DNA of 64,000 bases from the NCBI RefSeq assembly GCF_000813845.1, contig NZ_JWTB01000039.1, positions 23,048 to 87,047 of the forward strand. The letters are read 5' to 3'. Origin of the DNA: Pseudarthrobacter phenanthrenivorans (lineage in GTDB: Bacteria > Actinomycetota > Actinomycetes > Actinomycetales > Micrococcaceae). Of the stretch, positions 36,055 to 44,039 are shown piece after piece. Positions within the stretch are counted from its first letter, which is position 1. Each line of letters starts with the position of its first letter. The notes beneath the pieces are model-generated. The model was not told where the DNA came from, ran no database searches, and was given only the letters and a program-made list of their open reading frames with translations. The position numbers were made by a program, and so were the translations under genes.

Positions 36055-36517
36055 CCCGGTTAGGGCCGGCCAGGCAGGGCCACACCCGGATGGCACCCGC
36101 CGCCCTGCGGCACGCCGTGGAAGCGGTGGCCGCAGACGCGTTCGGCGTCCGCCGCAACGACGTGTCCGCCGCCCTCCAGGACGACGCGGGAAAGCTGGGG
36201 GTCAACCTCCTGGTGCGGCTGCCCGCTCCCCGCTCCTGGTGCGGGCCGCAGTGCCCACGGACTCACGGGACATGGGCGTACCGGACGGGGCCGCACAAGA
36301 CAGGGCCGCACCGGAGAGGGCCGCACAGGACATGGAACGGCCCGCGCTGTTCGAGCCGGTGTTCGAGCGGGCACGCACAGCCCGCCGGCAGATCGCATTG
36401 CTGGGTGGCCGCATCACCGGAATGGAATGCGGCCGTATCAGCATCCGCCTCGCCGGGGCAGGGCATTCCCCCAGTGAACCCCGCGTCGACGGCGAACAGG
36501 ACAGGAGGAAGGCGTGA
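36051..36517 (+). pseudogene. frameshifted Asp23-like gene in envelope cluster
   Basis: An Asp23-like protein of about 155 residues read in two frames. The first, from the ATG overlapping the DUF2273 stop, gives RMAPAALRHAVEAVAADAFGV ... KLGVNLLVRLPAP; the second, from about 36230, gives LLVRAAVPTDSRD ... RTARRQIALLGGRITG and ends at an overlap with the next start. One extra C in the CCCC run at 36228-36231 would rejoin them. It may be a real mutation or a sequencing slip; two separate overlapping proteins is less likely. Confidence 0.6.
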
Positions 36518-37095
36518 ACCAGGCAAGGATCAACAACCGGATCATCCGCCGGGAAACGCACTCATCCCGTGCGGGCCTGTCGGTTGTGACCGCGGTGACA
36601 GTGCTGGCCGCCTGCCTGTGGCTGGGCACCGAAAGTGTCCTGCGGCTGCTGGGGGACGACGCCCTGCTGGCATCCCCCGGAACGCTGGCGGCACGCGCAG
36701 CAGGGGCGCCGGAGACAGTCATGCCGGCAGCCATGGCGGCCGGCGGGGCTGCCCTTGCCCTCGCAGGCGCCGGGCTGCTGCTCGCGGCGGTCACCGGCGG
36801 CCGGCGTAACCGCCGGCCCATGGTCAGCGACCGCAGCGCCCTGGTGGTCGACGACGAGGCCATAGCGGCCGCCGTTTCACGCCAGGTTCGCCTGGCCGCC
36901 GGGCTGGCCCCGGAGCAGGTGAGCACCACCATCACCCGGAGCCGCGCGCTGGTCCGCGTCCGGCCGGCGTCGGGCATCACCCTGGACCGCGACGTCCTCA
37001 GCGGGGCGGCTGCGGGAGAAGTTGCCTCCCTCCGCCTCCGCAAAAACGTGGCAGTCCAGGTCCTGGTTGACGCGGAAGGGGCAGTGGGCCGATGA
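36514..37095 (+). CDS. DUF6286-type membrane protein of the Asp23 cluster
   Basis: A 193-residue protein with two membrane helices (about 22-45 and 72-96) and a C-terminal soluble domain, VSRQVRLAAGLAPEQVSTTITRSRALVRV, that resembles the small alpha/beta units seen in Asp23-associated proteins. The GTG start has AGGAGGAAG upstream. Its stop overlaps the AmaP-like start (ATGA). Likely an inner-membrane component of the envelope stress complex. Confidence 0.78.
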   Translation: MNQARINNRIIRRETHSSRAGLSVVTAVTVLAACLWLGTESVLRLLGDDALLASPGTLAARAAGAPETVMPAAMAAGGAALALAGAGLLLAAVTGGRRNRRPMVSDRSALVVDDEAIAAAVSRQVRLAAGLAPEQVSTTITRSRALVRVRPASGITLDRDVLSGAAAGEVASLRLRKNVAVQVLVDAEGAVGR

Positions 37096-37706
37096 ACAAC
37101 ACCAACAGGGCGATGAACCGCATCCTGCTGGCCCTCTCCGGGCTGGCACTGCTGGCCACCGGAACCCTTGCTGCGGCGGCCGGACTGGTGCCGGACATCC
37201 GCGCGGTATGGAGCAGCGCCGCCAATGCACTGCTGGAGAAGTGGCGGTCCCTGGCCGCAACGGCACCGGCCCCCGAACCCGTGGGCACCTGGTGGGCGCT
37301 GGCCGTGCCGGTGCTGATGCTTTTGGGGGCGGCAGCAAGCATCTTTTGGCTGGCACGCCAGGGCGGCGGCCGCACCGGCGTGGCCGCACAGGAGGACGAC
37401 GGCGGGCAAGGCACCACGGCCGTGGACGTCTCGTTCCTGGCCGCGGCAGTCCAGGAAGCGGTGAAAGGCAACCGGGCCGTCGCCGGAAGTTCCCTGACCG
37501 CCTGGCGCCGAACGAAAAGCTCCATCACCGGGGCGCTTCGGCTCACGCTGCAGGCCCGAAAAGGCGCCTCCCCGCGCGAGCTCGCAGACCTGGCAGAGGA
37601 ACTGGTGGCCGGCATTGATGCGTTGCTGGGCCATCGCACCACCGTCCTGGTCCGAATAGCGGATGGAACCAGGACCAGGCTGGCCGGCGCACGCCGCGCC
37701 GGTTAG
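37092..37706 (+). CDS. AmaP-like alkaline shock membrane anchor
   Basis: A 204-residue membrane protein with two helices near the N-terminus (about 10-32 and 70-88) and a cytoplasmic domain of about 110 residues (VDVSFLAAAVQEAVKGNRAV ... TVLVRIADG). The two-helix layout and gene position match AmaP, which anchors Asp23 to the membrane. Its ATG overlaps the DUF6286 stop. Confidence 0.78.
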   Translation: MNNTNRAMNRILLALSGLALLATGTLAAAAGLVPDIRAVWSSAANALLEKWRSLAATAPAPEPVGTWWALAVPVLMLLGAAASIFWLARQGGGRTGVAAQEDDGGQGTTAVDVSFLAAAVQEAVKGNRAVAGSSLTAWRRTKSSITGALRLTLQARKGASPRELADLAEELVAGIDALLGHRTTVLVRIADGTRTRLAGARRAG

Positions 37707-37739
37707 GCACGAAACACCAACCGATGGAAAGGAAACATC

Positions 37740-37970
37740 ATGGGACTCGAAGACAAGCTCAACAACGCAGCCACCAACCACCTCGGTGCCGCTAAGGAGG
37801 GCGCCGGCAAGCTTACCGGCAACCGGGAACTGGAGCGCGAGGGCCAGCTGGACCAGGCCCAGGCAAAGCTGCAGGAAGCCGGCGGGAATGTCCTGGACGC
37901 GGCCAAGGGCGTCGGCAGCAACCTCAAGGACGCGGCCGCAAAGGTCACAGGGGGATTCCGCAAAGAGTAG
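37740..37970 (+). CDS. CsbD family stress protein
   Basis: A 76-residue hydrophilic helical protein. GLEDKLNNAATNHLGAAKEGAGKLTGNRELEREGQLDQAQ is the CsbD signature; family members are induced by general stress in Bacillus and are of unknown biochemical role. GGAAAGGAAAC precedes the ATG. It sits 33 bp behind the AmaP gene and 99 bp before the sigma factor gene, so it may be the last gene of a first transcript or internal to a longer one. Confidence 0.88.
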   Translation: MGLEDKLNNAATNHLGAAKEGAGKLTGNRELEREGQLDQAQAKLQEAGGNVLDAAKGVGSNLKDAAAKVTGGFRKE

Positions 37971-38069
37971 GCAGTTTCCCCAGCGGCAGGCCCGCACCGC
38001 CTCCCCGGCGGTCCGCGGGCCCGCCCGCCGTCCGCCAGGCGCTCGCGCCGATAGTGAAAGCAGAATCCG

Positions 38070-38651
38070 GTGACAGGTTCACCCTTGGTGAGGGACCAGT
38101 TGGACCTGGTCCCTGATGCCATCCTGGTTGGCAGGGCGTCCGACGGCGACACGGCCGCGTTCGAGGCCCTCGCCCGACGCTACGGCCCGCACATGCGGGC
38201 AGCCGCCCGGCGCTTGACCGGCTCCTACGCGGACGCCGACGACGTGGTCCAGGAAGTGTTGGTCCAGGCATGGCAACAGCTGGACACCGTGCGCGAACCC
38301 GCGGCCATCAAGGGCTGGCTGCTCAGGCTGACCGGCAGCCGCAGCATCGACCTGCTGTGCCGGCGCCGCAAGCACACCAGCCTGGCCGGTCCGGACGATG
38401 GGGCGGCCGACCGGGTGTCGCCGGGCGCGGGACCGGAAACGGCAGTGGTGGCAGGCGCGGGCATTGAATCCCTGAAGAATGCACTGGCCGCGCTGCCCGA
38501 AGAGCAGCGGCGGTGCTGGATCCTGAAGGAGATCAATGGCCAAAGCTATGACGACATTGCCCAGACCCTCAACATCAGCCCGGCAAGTGTCCGGGGCCGG
38601 CTGGCCCGGGCCCGGATTACACTGGTCCGCGAAATGGAAGATTGGCGATGA
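38070..38651 (+). CDS. ECF-type RNA polymerase sigma factor
   Basis: A 193-residue sigma-70 family factor with only regions 2 and 4. Region 2 runs DTAAFEALARRYGPHMRAAARRL through YADADDVVQEVLVQAWQQL; region 4 runs LPEEQRRCWILKEINGQSYDDIAQTLNISPASVRGRLARAR. The GTG start follows a 99-bp gap, where its own promoter could lie. The stop overlaps the ATG of the zinc-motif/Asp23-like protein, the usual sigma/anti-sigma coupling. It probably directs transcription of the surrounding envelope genes. Confidence 0.88.
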   Translation: MTGSPLVRDQLDLVPDAILVGRASDGDTAAFEALARRYGPHMRAAARRLTGSYADADDVVQEVLVQAWQQLDTVREPAAIKGWLLRLTGSRSIDLLCRRRKHTSLAGPDDGAADRVSPGAGPETAVVAGAGIESLKNALAALPEEQRRCWILKEINGQSYDDIAQTLNISPASVRGRLARARITLVREMEDWR

Positions 38652-39229
38652 GCATGCCCCACGACACGTTTGAGTGCGGCCACACGCTCGAGGAGCTGAG
38701 CCTCTACCTGGACACCGGCGAATTCGCCGATCCACCCCACCTTGAGTCCTGCCCGGAGTGCCGTGCCGGCCTCGATTCGCTCCGGCGGCTCACGGCTGCC
38801 GGCAACGAGCTGTATGCCAGTGACGTGGCAGAGGCCGGCAGCGGCCCGGACGACTGGATGAAGGACATCCTGGCGAGCCTGGCGCTGGAGCTGCGGCCCG
38901 GACGGACCATCCCGCTGCATTCGGACCATCCAGCAGACACGCTCACCGAAACAGAAGGCTCGGTCATCGCCCTGGTCCGCTCCGTAACGGACAGCCTGCC
39001 CGGCACCGTGGCCGGCAAAGTGCGGCTGGAGGGAGATGTCACCGTCCCGGCTGCCCCGGTGGCTGTCCGTCTGGACCTGGCGGTCCTGTTCGGCCATCCC
39101 CTGATGGCCGGCGCGGCTGCCCTGCGGCAGGAGCTGGCCGAGGCGCTGGCCCGCCATACCGAGTTGAACATCACCACGATCGACATCACCATCACCGATG
39201 TCATCGACGCTCCCCGGGAGGACCAGTGA
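38648..39229 (+). CDS. putative anti-sigma factor fused to an Asp23-like domain
   Basis: A 193-residue soluble protein. The N-terminal 60 residues look like a zinc anti-sigma domain: ELSLYLDTGEFADPPHLESCPECRAGL gives H31-x3-C35-x2-C38. The C-terminal part, from VIALVRSVTDSLPGTVAGKVRL to LNITTIDITITDVI, has the layout of Asp23/Gls24 (closely similar ending to the Asp23 protein at 35387). There is no membrane helix. It is translationally coupled to the sigma gene. I infer that it restrains that sigma factor and senses Asp23/AmaP state through its own Asp23-like part. Confidence 0.72.
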   Translation: MSMPHDTFECGHTLEELSLYLDTGEFADPPHLESCPECRAGLDSLRRLTAAGNELYASDVAEAGSGPDDWMKDILASLALELRPGRTIPLHSDHPADTLTETEGSVIALVRSVTDSLPGTVAGKVRLEGDVTVPAAPVAVRLDLAVLFGHPLMAGAAALRQELAEALARHTELNITTIDITITDVIDAPREDQ

Positions 39230-39543
39230 CCGAAGACCTGAAGAACGCCATCCTGGCAGTCGACGGCGTCACGGACGTCTTTCCTGCCCGGCACCTGCTG
39301 CAGCGCCTGCCCGGGAAGGCAGCGGCCCTGCTGCACGGCAACAGTGCCGGAACGGTGGACGAACCGGGGGTCGACCTCCGGACCGACGGCGGCCGCCTCG
39401 AAGCCGTGGTCCGCATCGGCGTCAGCTCCGATGCCCGGACCCCGGACGTTGTGCGGGCGGTGGCAGCCGCGGTGCGAAACCACCTGGGCACGGCGGATAC
39501 GGCGGTCAAGGTCACCGCAGTCCGCATCGCCCCCGCGTCCTGA
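39226..39543 (+). CDS. small Asp23-like protein
   Basis: A 105-residue soluble protein. The final half, LEAVVRIGVSSDARTPDVVRAVAAAVRNHL ... VKVTAVRIA, has the strand-helix-strand layout seen in Asp23 proteins. The GTG start overlaps the stop of the anti-sigma-like gene. It is the last gene of the cluster. A direct role is not known. Confidence 0.68.
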   Translation: MTEDLKNAILAVDGVTDVFPARHLLQRLPGKAAALLHGNSAGTVDEPGVDLRTDGGRLEAVVRIGVSSDARTPDVVRAVAAAVRNHLGTADTAVKVTAVRIAPAS

Positions 39544-39656
39544 CCTGCTCCCGGTCCTGACCTGGTCGCGCGCCCGCATGCCTCCGCGGCCAGCCCGCCG
39601 CCGACCGGCGTAGCATTCGTCAGGTAGGTGCAGGTGCGGACCACCGGGAAGGGCAC

Positions 39657-40694
39657 ATGGGAACCGAACGTCAAACAACCCGTTTTCACTTGGACGACCT
39701 GAAAATACCGGTCATCCAGGCCCCGATGGCCGGCGGGCCCTCCACCCCGGAGCTCGCGGCCGCGGTCTGCGCCGCCGGGGGCCTGGGGTTCCTGGCCGCC
39801 GGCTACAAGACGGCCACGGCGATGCGGACCGACATGCAGAAGCTCACGTCGCTCACGGACCGGCCCTTCGGCGTCAACCTCTTCGTTCCCCAGCCCTCTG
39901 TTCTCAAGCCCGACGCCCTGCAGCGGTATGCCGGGTCGCTGGCCGCCGACGCGGAGCGGTTCGGCGTCAGCCTGGGCGAGCCGCGGCATGACGATGACGA
40001 CTGGGATACCAAGCTCGAGGTTCTGCTGGACCTGGCGCCGGCGGTGGTGTCGTTCACTTTCGACTTTCCCCCGTCGAGTGTGGTGGAGGCCCTGAAGCAC
40101 CGCGGTGTGTACGTCATTGCCACGGTGACGTCGCGTGACGAAGCACTGCGGGCCCTTGCCGCAGGTGCCGACGCCCTGTGCGTCCAGGGCCCGGAAGCCG
40201 GGGGCCACCGGGGAACGTTCGCCGCTGCTGCGCCGCCGCCCGAGGTCCCCCTGCATGGGCTCCTTGAAAGCCTCTCAGACCTGGAGGTTCCGCTCATCGC
40301 AGCGGGCGGAATTGCCACAGCAGAGCACACCCGGGCGGCGCTGGCCGTCGGTGCCACGGCCGTGCAGGCCGGAACGGCCTTCCTCCTCGCGGACGAGGCA
40401 GGGACCAAGCCTGCGCACCGGGCCGCCTTATCGTCGCCGGAACGTTTTCCCACCACCGGCGTGACCCGCGCCTTCTCGGGCCGCAATGCCCGCGGCCTCT
40501 ACAACGGATTCATGCGCCGCCACGACGGGGAGGCCCCTTACGGCTACCCGGAAATCCACCACCTCACCACTCCCCTGCGTGCCGCGGCAGCGGCGGCAGG
40601 GGACCCGGACTGGCTGAACCTGTGGGCCGGCATCAACTACCGAAACGCGGCGGAAGGCCCGGCCGCGGCAATTGTGGCAAGCCTCCGGCCGTAA
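39657..40694 (+). CDS. nitronate monooxygenase
   Basis: A 345-residue FMN-dependent TIM-barrel enzyme of the 2-nitropropane dioxygenase family. IPVIQAPMAGGPSTPELAAAVCAAGGLGFLAAGYK at the N-terminus, the glycine-rich CVQGPEAGGHRG near residue 178 and IAAGGIATAEHTRAALAVGATAVQAGTAFL are characteristic. It oxidises alkyl nitronates such as propionate-3-nitronate, a detoxification role. A 113-bp gap separates it from the Asp23 cluster and a terminator hairpin follows. Confidence 0.9.
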   Translation: MGTERQTTRFHLDDLKIPVIQAPMAGGPSTPELAAAVCAAGGLGFLAAGYKTATAMRTDMQKLTSLTDRPFGVNLFVPQPSVLKPDALQRYAGSLAADAERFGVSLGEPRHDDDDWDTKLEVLLDLAPAVVSFTFDFPPSSVVEALKHRGVYVIATVTSRDEALRALAAGADALCVQGPEAGGHRGTFAAAAPPPEVPLHGLLESLSDLEVPLIAAGGIATAEHTRAALAVGATAVQAGTAFLLADEAGTKPAHRAALSSPERFPTTGVTRAFSGRNARGLYNGFMRRHDGEAPYGYPEIHHLTTPLRAAAAAAGDPDWLNLWAGINYRNAAEGPAAAIVASLRP

Positions 40695-40746
40695 GGCCCG
40701 GCCCGTCGGCGTCCGCTTCTGATAGGTCACCCTGCGTCTTAAAGCC

Positions 40747-40788
40747 CGACGGCGGCCCGGCCCCCTTGAGGGAGCCGGGCCGCCGTCG
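40747..40788. terminator. bidirectional terminator
   Basis: 15-bp arms (start CGACGGCGGCCCGGC) with an inner CCC-TTGA-GGG stem lie between the convergent nitronate monooxygenase and alcohol dehydrogenase genes. Confidence 0.75.
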
Positions 40789-40801
40789 CGTGCGTGGTGC
40801 T

Positions 40802-41842
40802 TTAGAGGGTGGCGGTGTCGATCACGAAGCGGTACCGGACATCCGATGCGAGGACGCGCTCGTAGGCCTCGTTGATCTTCTCTGCCGGGATGACCTCGAT
40901 CTCGGCGCCCAGGTGGTGCTCGGCGCAGAAGTCCAGCATCTCCTGGGTTTCACGGATGCCGCCGATCATGGAACCGGCGAAGGAACGGCGTCCGCCGATC
41001 AGTGCGAAGGCGTTGACGGGAAGCGGCTCCGCCGGGGCACCAACGTTCACCAGGGCGCCGTCGAGCTTCAGCAGGCCAAGGTAGGAGCTGATGTCGATGG
41101 ACGCGCTGACCGTGTTGATGATCAGGTCGAAGGTGCCTGCCAGTTCGGCGAAGGTGTTCTCGTCGCTCGTGGCGAAGTAGTGGTCGGCGCCCAGCTTCAG
41201 CCCGTCTTCCTGCTTCTTCAGCGACTGCGACAGGACCGTGACCTCGGCGCCCATGGCGTGCGCCAGCTTGACGGCCATGTGGCCCAGTCCGCCCAGGCCC
41301 ACCACGGCAACCTTCTTGCCGGGGCCCGCGCCCCAGTGGCGCAGCGGGGAGTAGGTGGTGATGCCGGCGCACAGCAGCGGCGCGGCGACATCGAGCTCGA
41401 TGCCTTCGGGAATGGTCACCACGAAGTCTTCGGTGACCACCACATGGGTGGAGTAGCCGCCCTGGGTGATGGTGCCATCGCGGTCAACGGCGCCGTAGGT
41501 TCCCACATTGCCCTTGAGGCAGTACTGCTCCTCGCCCTTCCGGCAGTTGTCGCACTCCTTGCAGGAGTTGACCATGCAGCCAACGCCGACGCGGTCGCCT
41601 ACTTTGTGCTTGGTCACCCCGGCGCCAACCTCGGTGACGATGCCGGCGATTTCGTGGCCGGGGACCAGCGGGTACTGCTGGGGGCCCCAGTCGCCGCGGA
41701 CCGTGTGGATGTCCGAGTGGCAGATGCCGGCGAACTTGATCTCGATCATGACATCGTGCGGACCCACCTCGCGGCGCTCAATGGTGGTTGACACCAGGTC
41801 CTCCGTGGCGGACGGGGATGCATAAGCCTTGACGGTAGTCAT
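40802..41842 (-). CDS. NAD(P)-dependent zinc alcohol dehydrogenase (YahK/cinnamyl type)
   Basis: A 346-residue medium-chain dehydrogenase. Catalytic zinc ligands are in GICHSDIHTVRGDW (C41) and GHEIAG (H64), structural zinc Cys in CKECDNCRKGEEQYC, and the Rossmann fold in VVGLGGLGHMAVKLA. These features match the group that reduces or oxidises aliphatic and cinnamyl-type alcohols/aldehydes with NADP(H). It lies 152 bp downstream of another alcohol dehydrogenase on the same strand. Confidence 0.9.
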   Translation of the reverse strand: MTTVKAYASPSATEDLVSTTIERREVGPHDVMIEIKFAGICHSDIHTVRGDWGPQQYPLVPGHEIAGIVTEVGAGVTKHKVGDRVGVGCMVNSCKECDNCRKGEEQYCLKGNVGTYGAVDRDGTITQGGYSTHVVVTEDFVVTIPEGIELDVAAPLLCAGITTYSPLRHWGAGPGKKVAVVGLGGLGHMAVKLAHAMGAEVTVLSQSLKKQEDGLKLGADHYFATSDENTFAELAGTFDLIINTVSASIDISSYLGLLKLDGALVNVGAPAEPLPVNAFALIGGRRSFAGSMIGGIRETQEMLDFCAEHHLGAEIEVIPAEKINEAYERVLASDVRYRFVIDTATL

Positions 41843-41994
41843 GGTTCTCCTCTGATCTGTTGGGGGATAACAAAAATGCTACCGGGGTTGTTCGGAGCAA
41901 ACCCCGGAAAAGGCTGGTCCAGCGTGGCCCTGTTGTACCTGGTCTTGGCAGTCCTACCCTTGCCGGGCTGCGGTGGCCACGCCGGCGGCGGGCA

Positions 41995-43011
41995 TTACGG
42001 GCGGAGCAGCACCTTGATGGCGCGCCGCTCATCCATGGCCTTGTATGCCTCAGGGGCCTGCTCCAGGGGAAGCTCGAGGTCGAAGACCTTTCCGGGATTG
42101 ATCTCTCCGCGCAGGATCAGGCCAATCAACTCGGGGAGGTACTGGCGGACCGGAGCAGGACCGCCATGCAGGTGGACGTGCGAGTAGAACAGGTCGCGGC
42201 CGGGCAGCGCCACATCGTGGGACACCCCCACGAATCCGACGTGGCCTCCGGCTCGGGTGGCATGGATGGCCTGCAGCATGGATTCCTGCGTGCCGACGGC
42301 TTCGATGACGGAGTGTGCGCCGAGGCCGCCCGTGAGCTCCTTGATTTTCTTCACACCCGCGTCGCCGCGCTCTTCAACAATGTCGGTGGCACCGAATTCA
42401 CGGGCCAGGGCCTGCCGGTCGGCGTGCCGGGACATGGCAATGATCCGATCGGCGCCCATCTGCTGTGCTGCCAGGACCCCCAACAGCCCCACGGCGCCGT
42501 CGCCCACCACCGCCACGGTCTTGCCCGGTCCCACCTCGGACGCCTTGGCGGCGAACCATCCGGTGCCCAGGACGTCGGAGGCTGCCAGCAGCGACGGAAC
42601 CATACCGTCGTCGGGCATCTCCGGGGTGGCAACCAGGGTGCCGTCGGCCAGCGGGACGCGCATGTACTCGGCCTGGGCGCCGCCCACGCCCTGCCGGTGC
42701 ACGCAGCCACTCTGGTAGCCCGAGCGGCAGATCTCACAGGTGTTGTCCGAGGCGAAGAAGGACCCCACCACGAACTGGCCCGGCTGGACCGTCTTGACGT
42801 CGGCGCCCACTTCTTCCACGATCCCCACGTACTCGTGGCCCATCGGCGAAGGCCTGGAGACTTTGTCCGCGCCGCGGTAGGGCCACAGGTCCGAACCGCA
42901 AACGCAGGCGGCAACGAGCTTGATGACCGCATCCGTGGACTGCCGGATGGCCGGCTTGTCACGGTCCTCGACGCGGACGTCTCCGGGGGCGTGCAGGATG
43001 GTGGCGCGCAT
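41995..43011 (-). CDS. zinc-dependent alcohol dehydrogenase family protein
   Basis: A 338-residue medium-chain dehydrogenase. The start MRATILHAPGDVRVEDRDKP and CVCGSDLWPYRGAD (C37), GHEYVGIVEE (H60) and the zinc-site residues C-x2-C in CEICRSGYQSGC fit the Tdh-like alcohol dehydrogenase subgroup often controlled by MmyB-type regulators. The ATG was chosen for AGGGAGGAC upstream. It is divergent from an XRE regulator, and a 40-bp element shared with the MFS gene at 50.8 kb lies 64 bp upstream. Confidence 0.9.
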   Translation of the reverse strand: MRATILHAPGDVRVEDRDKPAIRQSTDAVIKLVAACVCGSDLWPYRGADKVSRPSPMGHEYVGIVEEVGADVKTVQPGQFVVGSFFASDNTCEICRSGYQSGCVHRQGVGGAQAEYMRVPLADGTLVATPEMPDDGMVPSLLAASDVLGTGWFAAKASEVGPGKTVAVVGDGAVGLLGVLAAQQMGADRIIAMSRHADRQALAREFGATDIVEERGDAGVKKIKELTGGLGAHSVIEAVGTQESMLQAIHATRAGGHVGFVGVSHDVALPGRDLFYSHVHLHGGPAPVRQYLPELIGLILRGEINPGKVFDLELPLEQAPEAYKAMDERRAIKVLLRP

Positions 43012-43074
43012 GATGGGTCCTCCCTGGGGTGAAATGCGGAAAGCGGACATCCCTATCAAACCCGTCCCTGCCGT

Positions 43075-43114
43075 CCTTAGCGAGGGCCCTGGCGTAACTG
43101 GTTCCGGCAGAACC
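43075..43114. promoter_or_regulatory. conserved operator-like element (copy 1)
   Basis: The exact 14-bp core TAGCGAGGGCCCTG sits in a 40-bp stretch that matches 32 of 40 positions of 50803-50842. The element is an imperfect palindrome around AGGGCCCT and lies between the alcohol dehydrogenase and the XRE regulator that probably binds it. Confidence 0.6.
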
Positions 43115-43151
43115 TCCTTAGGGCAAGGCCAATGGCCGTAACGTGTTCCGT

Positions 43152-44039
43152 ATGGATAACCGAGCCGAGGTCCGGCAATTCCTGTCCTCACGCCGTGGGC
43201 GCATCACCCCGGAACAGGCAGGCATCGAACCGTACGGCGGACGGCGCCGCGTGCCCGGCCTCCGGCGCGAGGAAGTTGCCCGCCTGGCCGGCGTCAGCGT
43301 GGACTACTACACCCGGCTGGAACGGGGAAACCTCAGTGGCGTCTCGGACAGTGTCCTGGACGCGATCGCGGGGGCGCTGGACCTGGACCGCGCCGAGCAC
43401 GACCACCTCTACGACCTGGCCCGTGCCGCCAACACCTCGGGCCGCAAGCGGGCTGCCCCCGCGGCCGCCCCCGCCGGAGTGCGGCCGGAGCTGCAGTACC
43501 TCCTGGACGCCATCACCGAGGCACCGGCATTCATCGGCAACAACCGGATGGACATCGTGGCCGCCAATACCCTGGGCTACGCCCTGTACTCGGACCTGTA
43601 CCGCAACCCGTCGCGGCCGGCCAACCACTCCCGGTTCATCTTCCTTGACCCGCGTGCCCACAACTTCTACACCGACTGGGAACGGGCCGCCAACACCAAC
43701 GTCGCCATCCTCCGCCGCGAAGCGGGCCGGAACCCGCACGACAAGGGCATCGCCGAACTCATCGGTGAACTGTCAATGCGCAGCGACGAATTCCGCACCC
43801 TGTGGGCCGCACACAACGTCCGCCGCCACTACGCCGGGACCAAGTTCTTCCAGCACCCCGTGGTGGGCCTGCTCGAACTGAACTACCAGGTCCTGGGCCT
43901 GGAGGAGGACCCCGGGCACACCCTCACCGTCTACCCCGCCACGCCCGGGAGCCCCTCGGAGGAGGGCCTTAAGCTGCTGGCCTCCTGGGCGGCCACCGAA
44001 AAGATCGCGGACATGGCGCAGGGCCAGGTCCGCGCCTAG
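43152..44039 (+). CDS. XRE-family regulator with MmyB-like ligand domain
   Basis: A 295-residue regulator. The N-terminal helix-turn-helix reads RVPGLRREEVARLAGVSVDYYTRLERG at about 34-60. The C-terminal MmyB/MLTR-like domain, with DIVAANTLGYALYSDLYRNP and FFQHPVVGLLELNYQVLG, probably binds a fatty-acyl or similar small ligand. It is divergent from an alcohol dehydrogenase and likely controls it and the MFS-cupin unit at 49-50.8 kb through the shared element. An upstream GTG three codons earlier is a possible start. Confidence 0.88.
   Translation: MDNRAEVRQFLSSRRGRITPEQAGIEPYGGRRRVPGLRREEVARLAGVSVDYYTRLERGNLSGVSDSVLDAIAGALDLDRAEHDHLYDLARAANTSGRKRAAPAAAPAGVRPELQYLLDAITEAPAFIGNNRMDIVAANTLGYALYSDLYRNPSRPANHSRFIFLDPRAHNFYTDWERAANTNVAILRREAGRNPHDKGIAELIGELSMRSDEFRTLWAAHNVRRHYAGTKFFQHPVVGLLELNYQVLGLEEDPGHTLTVYPATPGSPSEEGLKLLASWAATEKIADMAQGQVRA

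Noticed and set aside
36207..36244. 26-bp tandem duplication as cause of the frameshift in the Asp23-like gene
   Set aside because: Only the first 12 bases of the supposed unit repeat; the following 14 differ. Loss of one C from a C-run is simpler.
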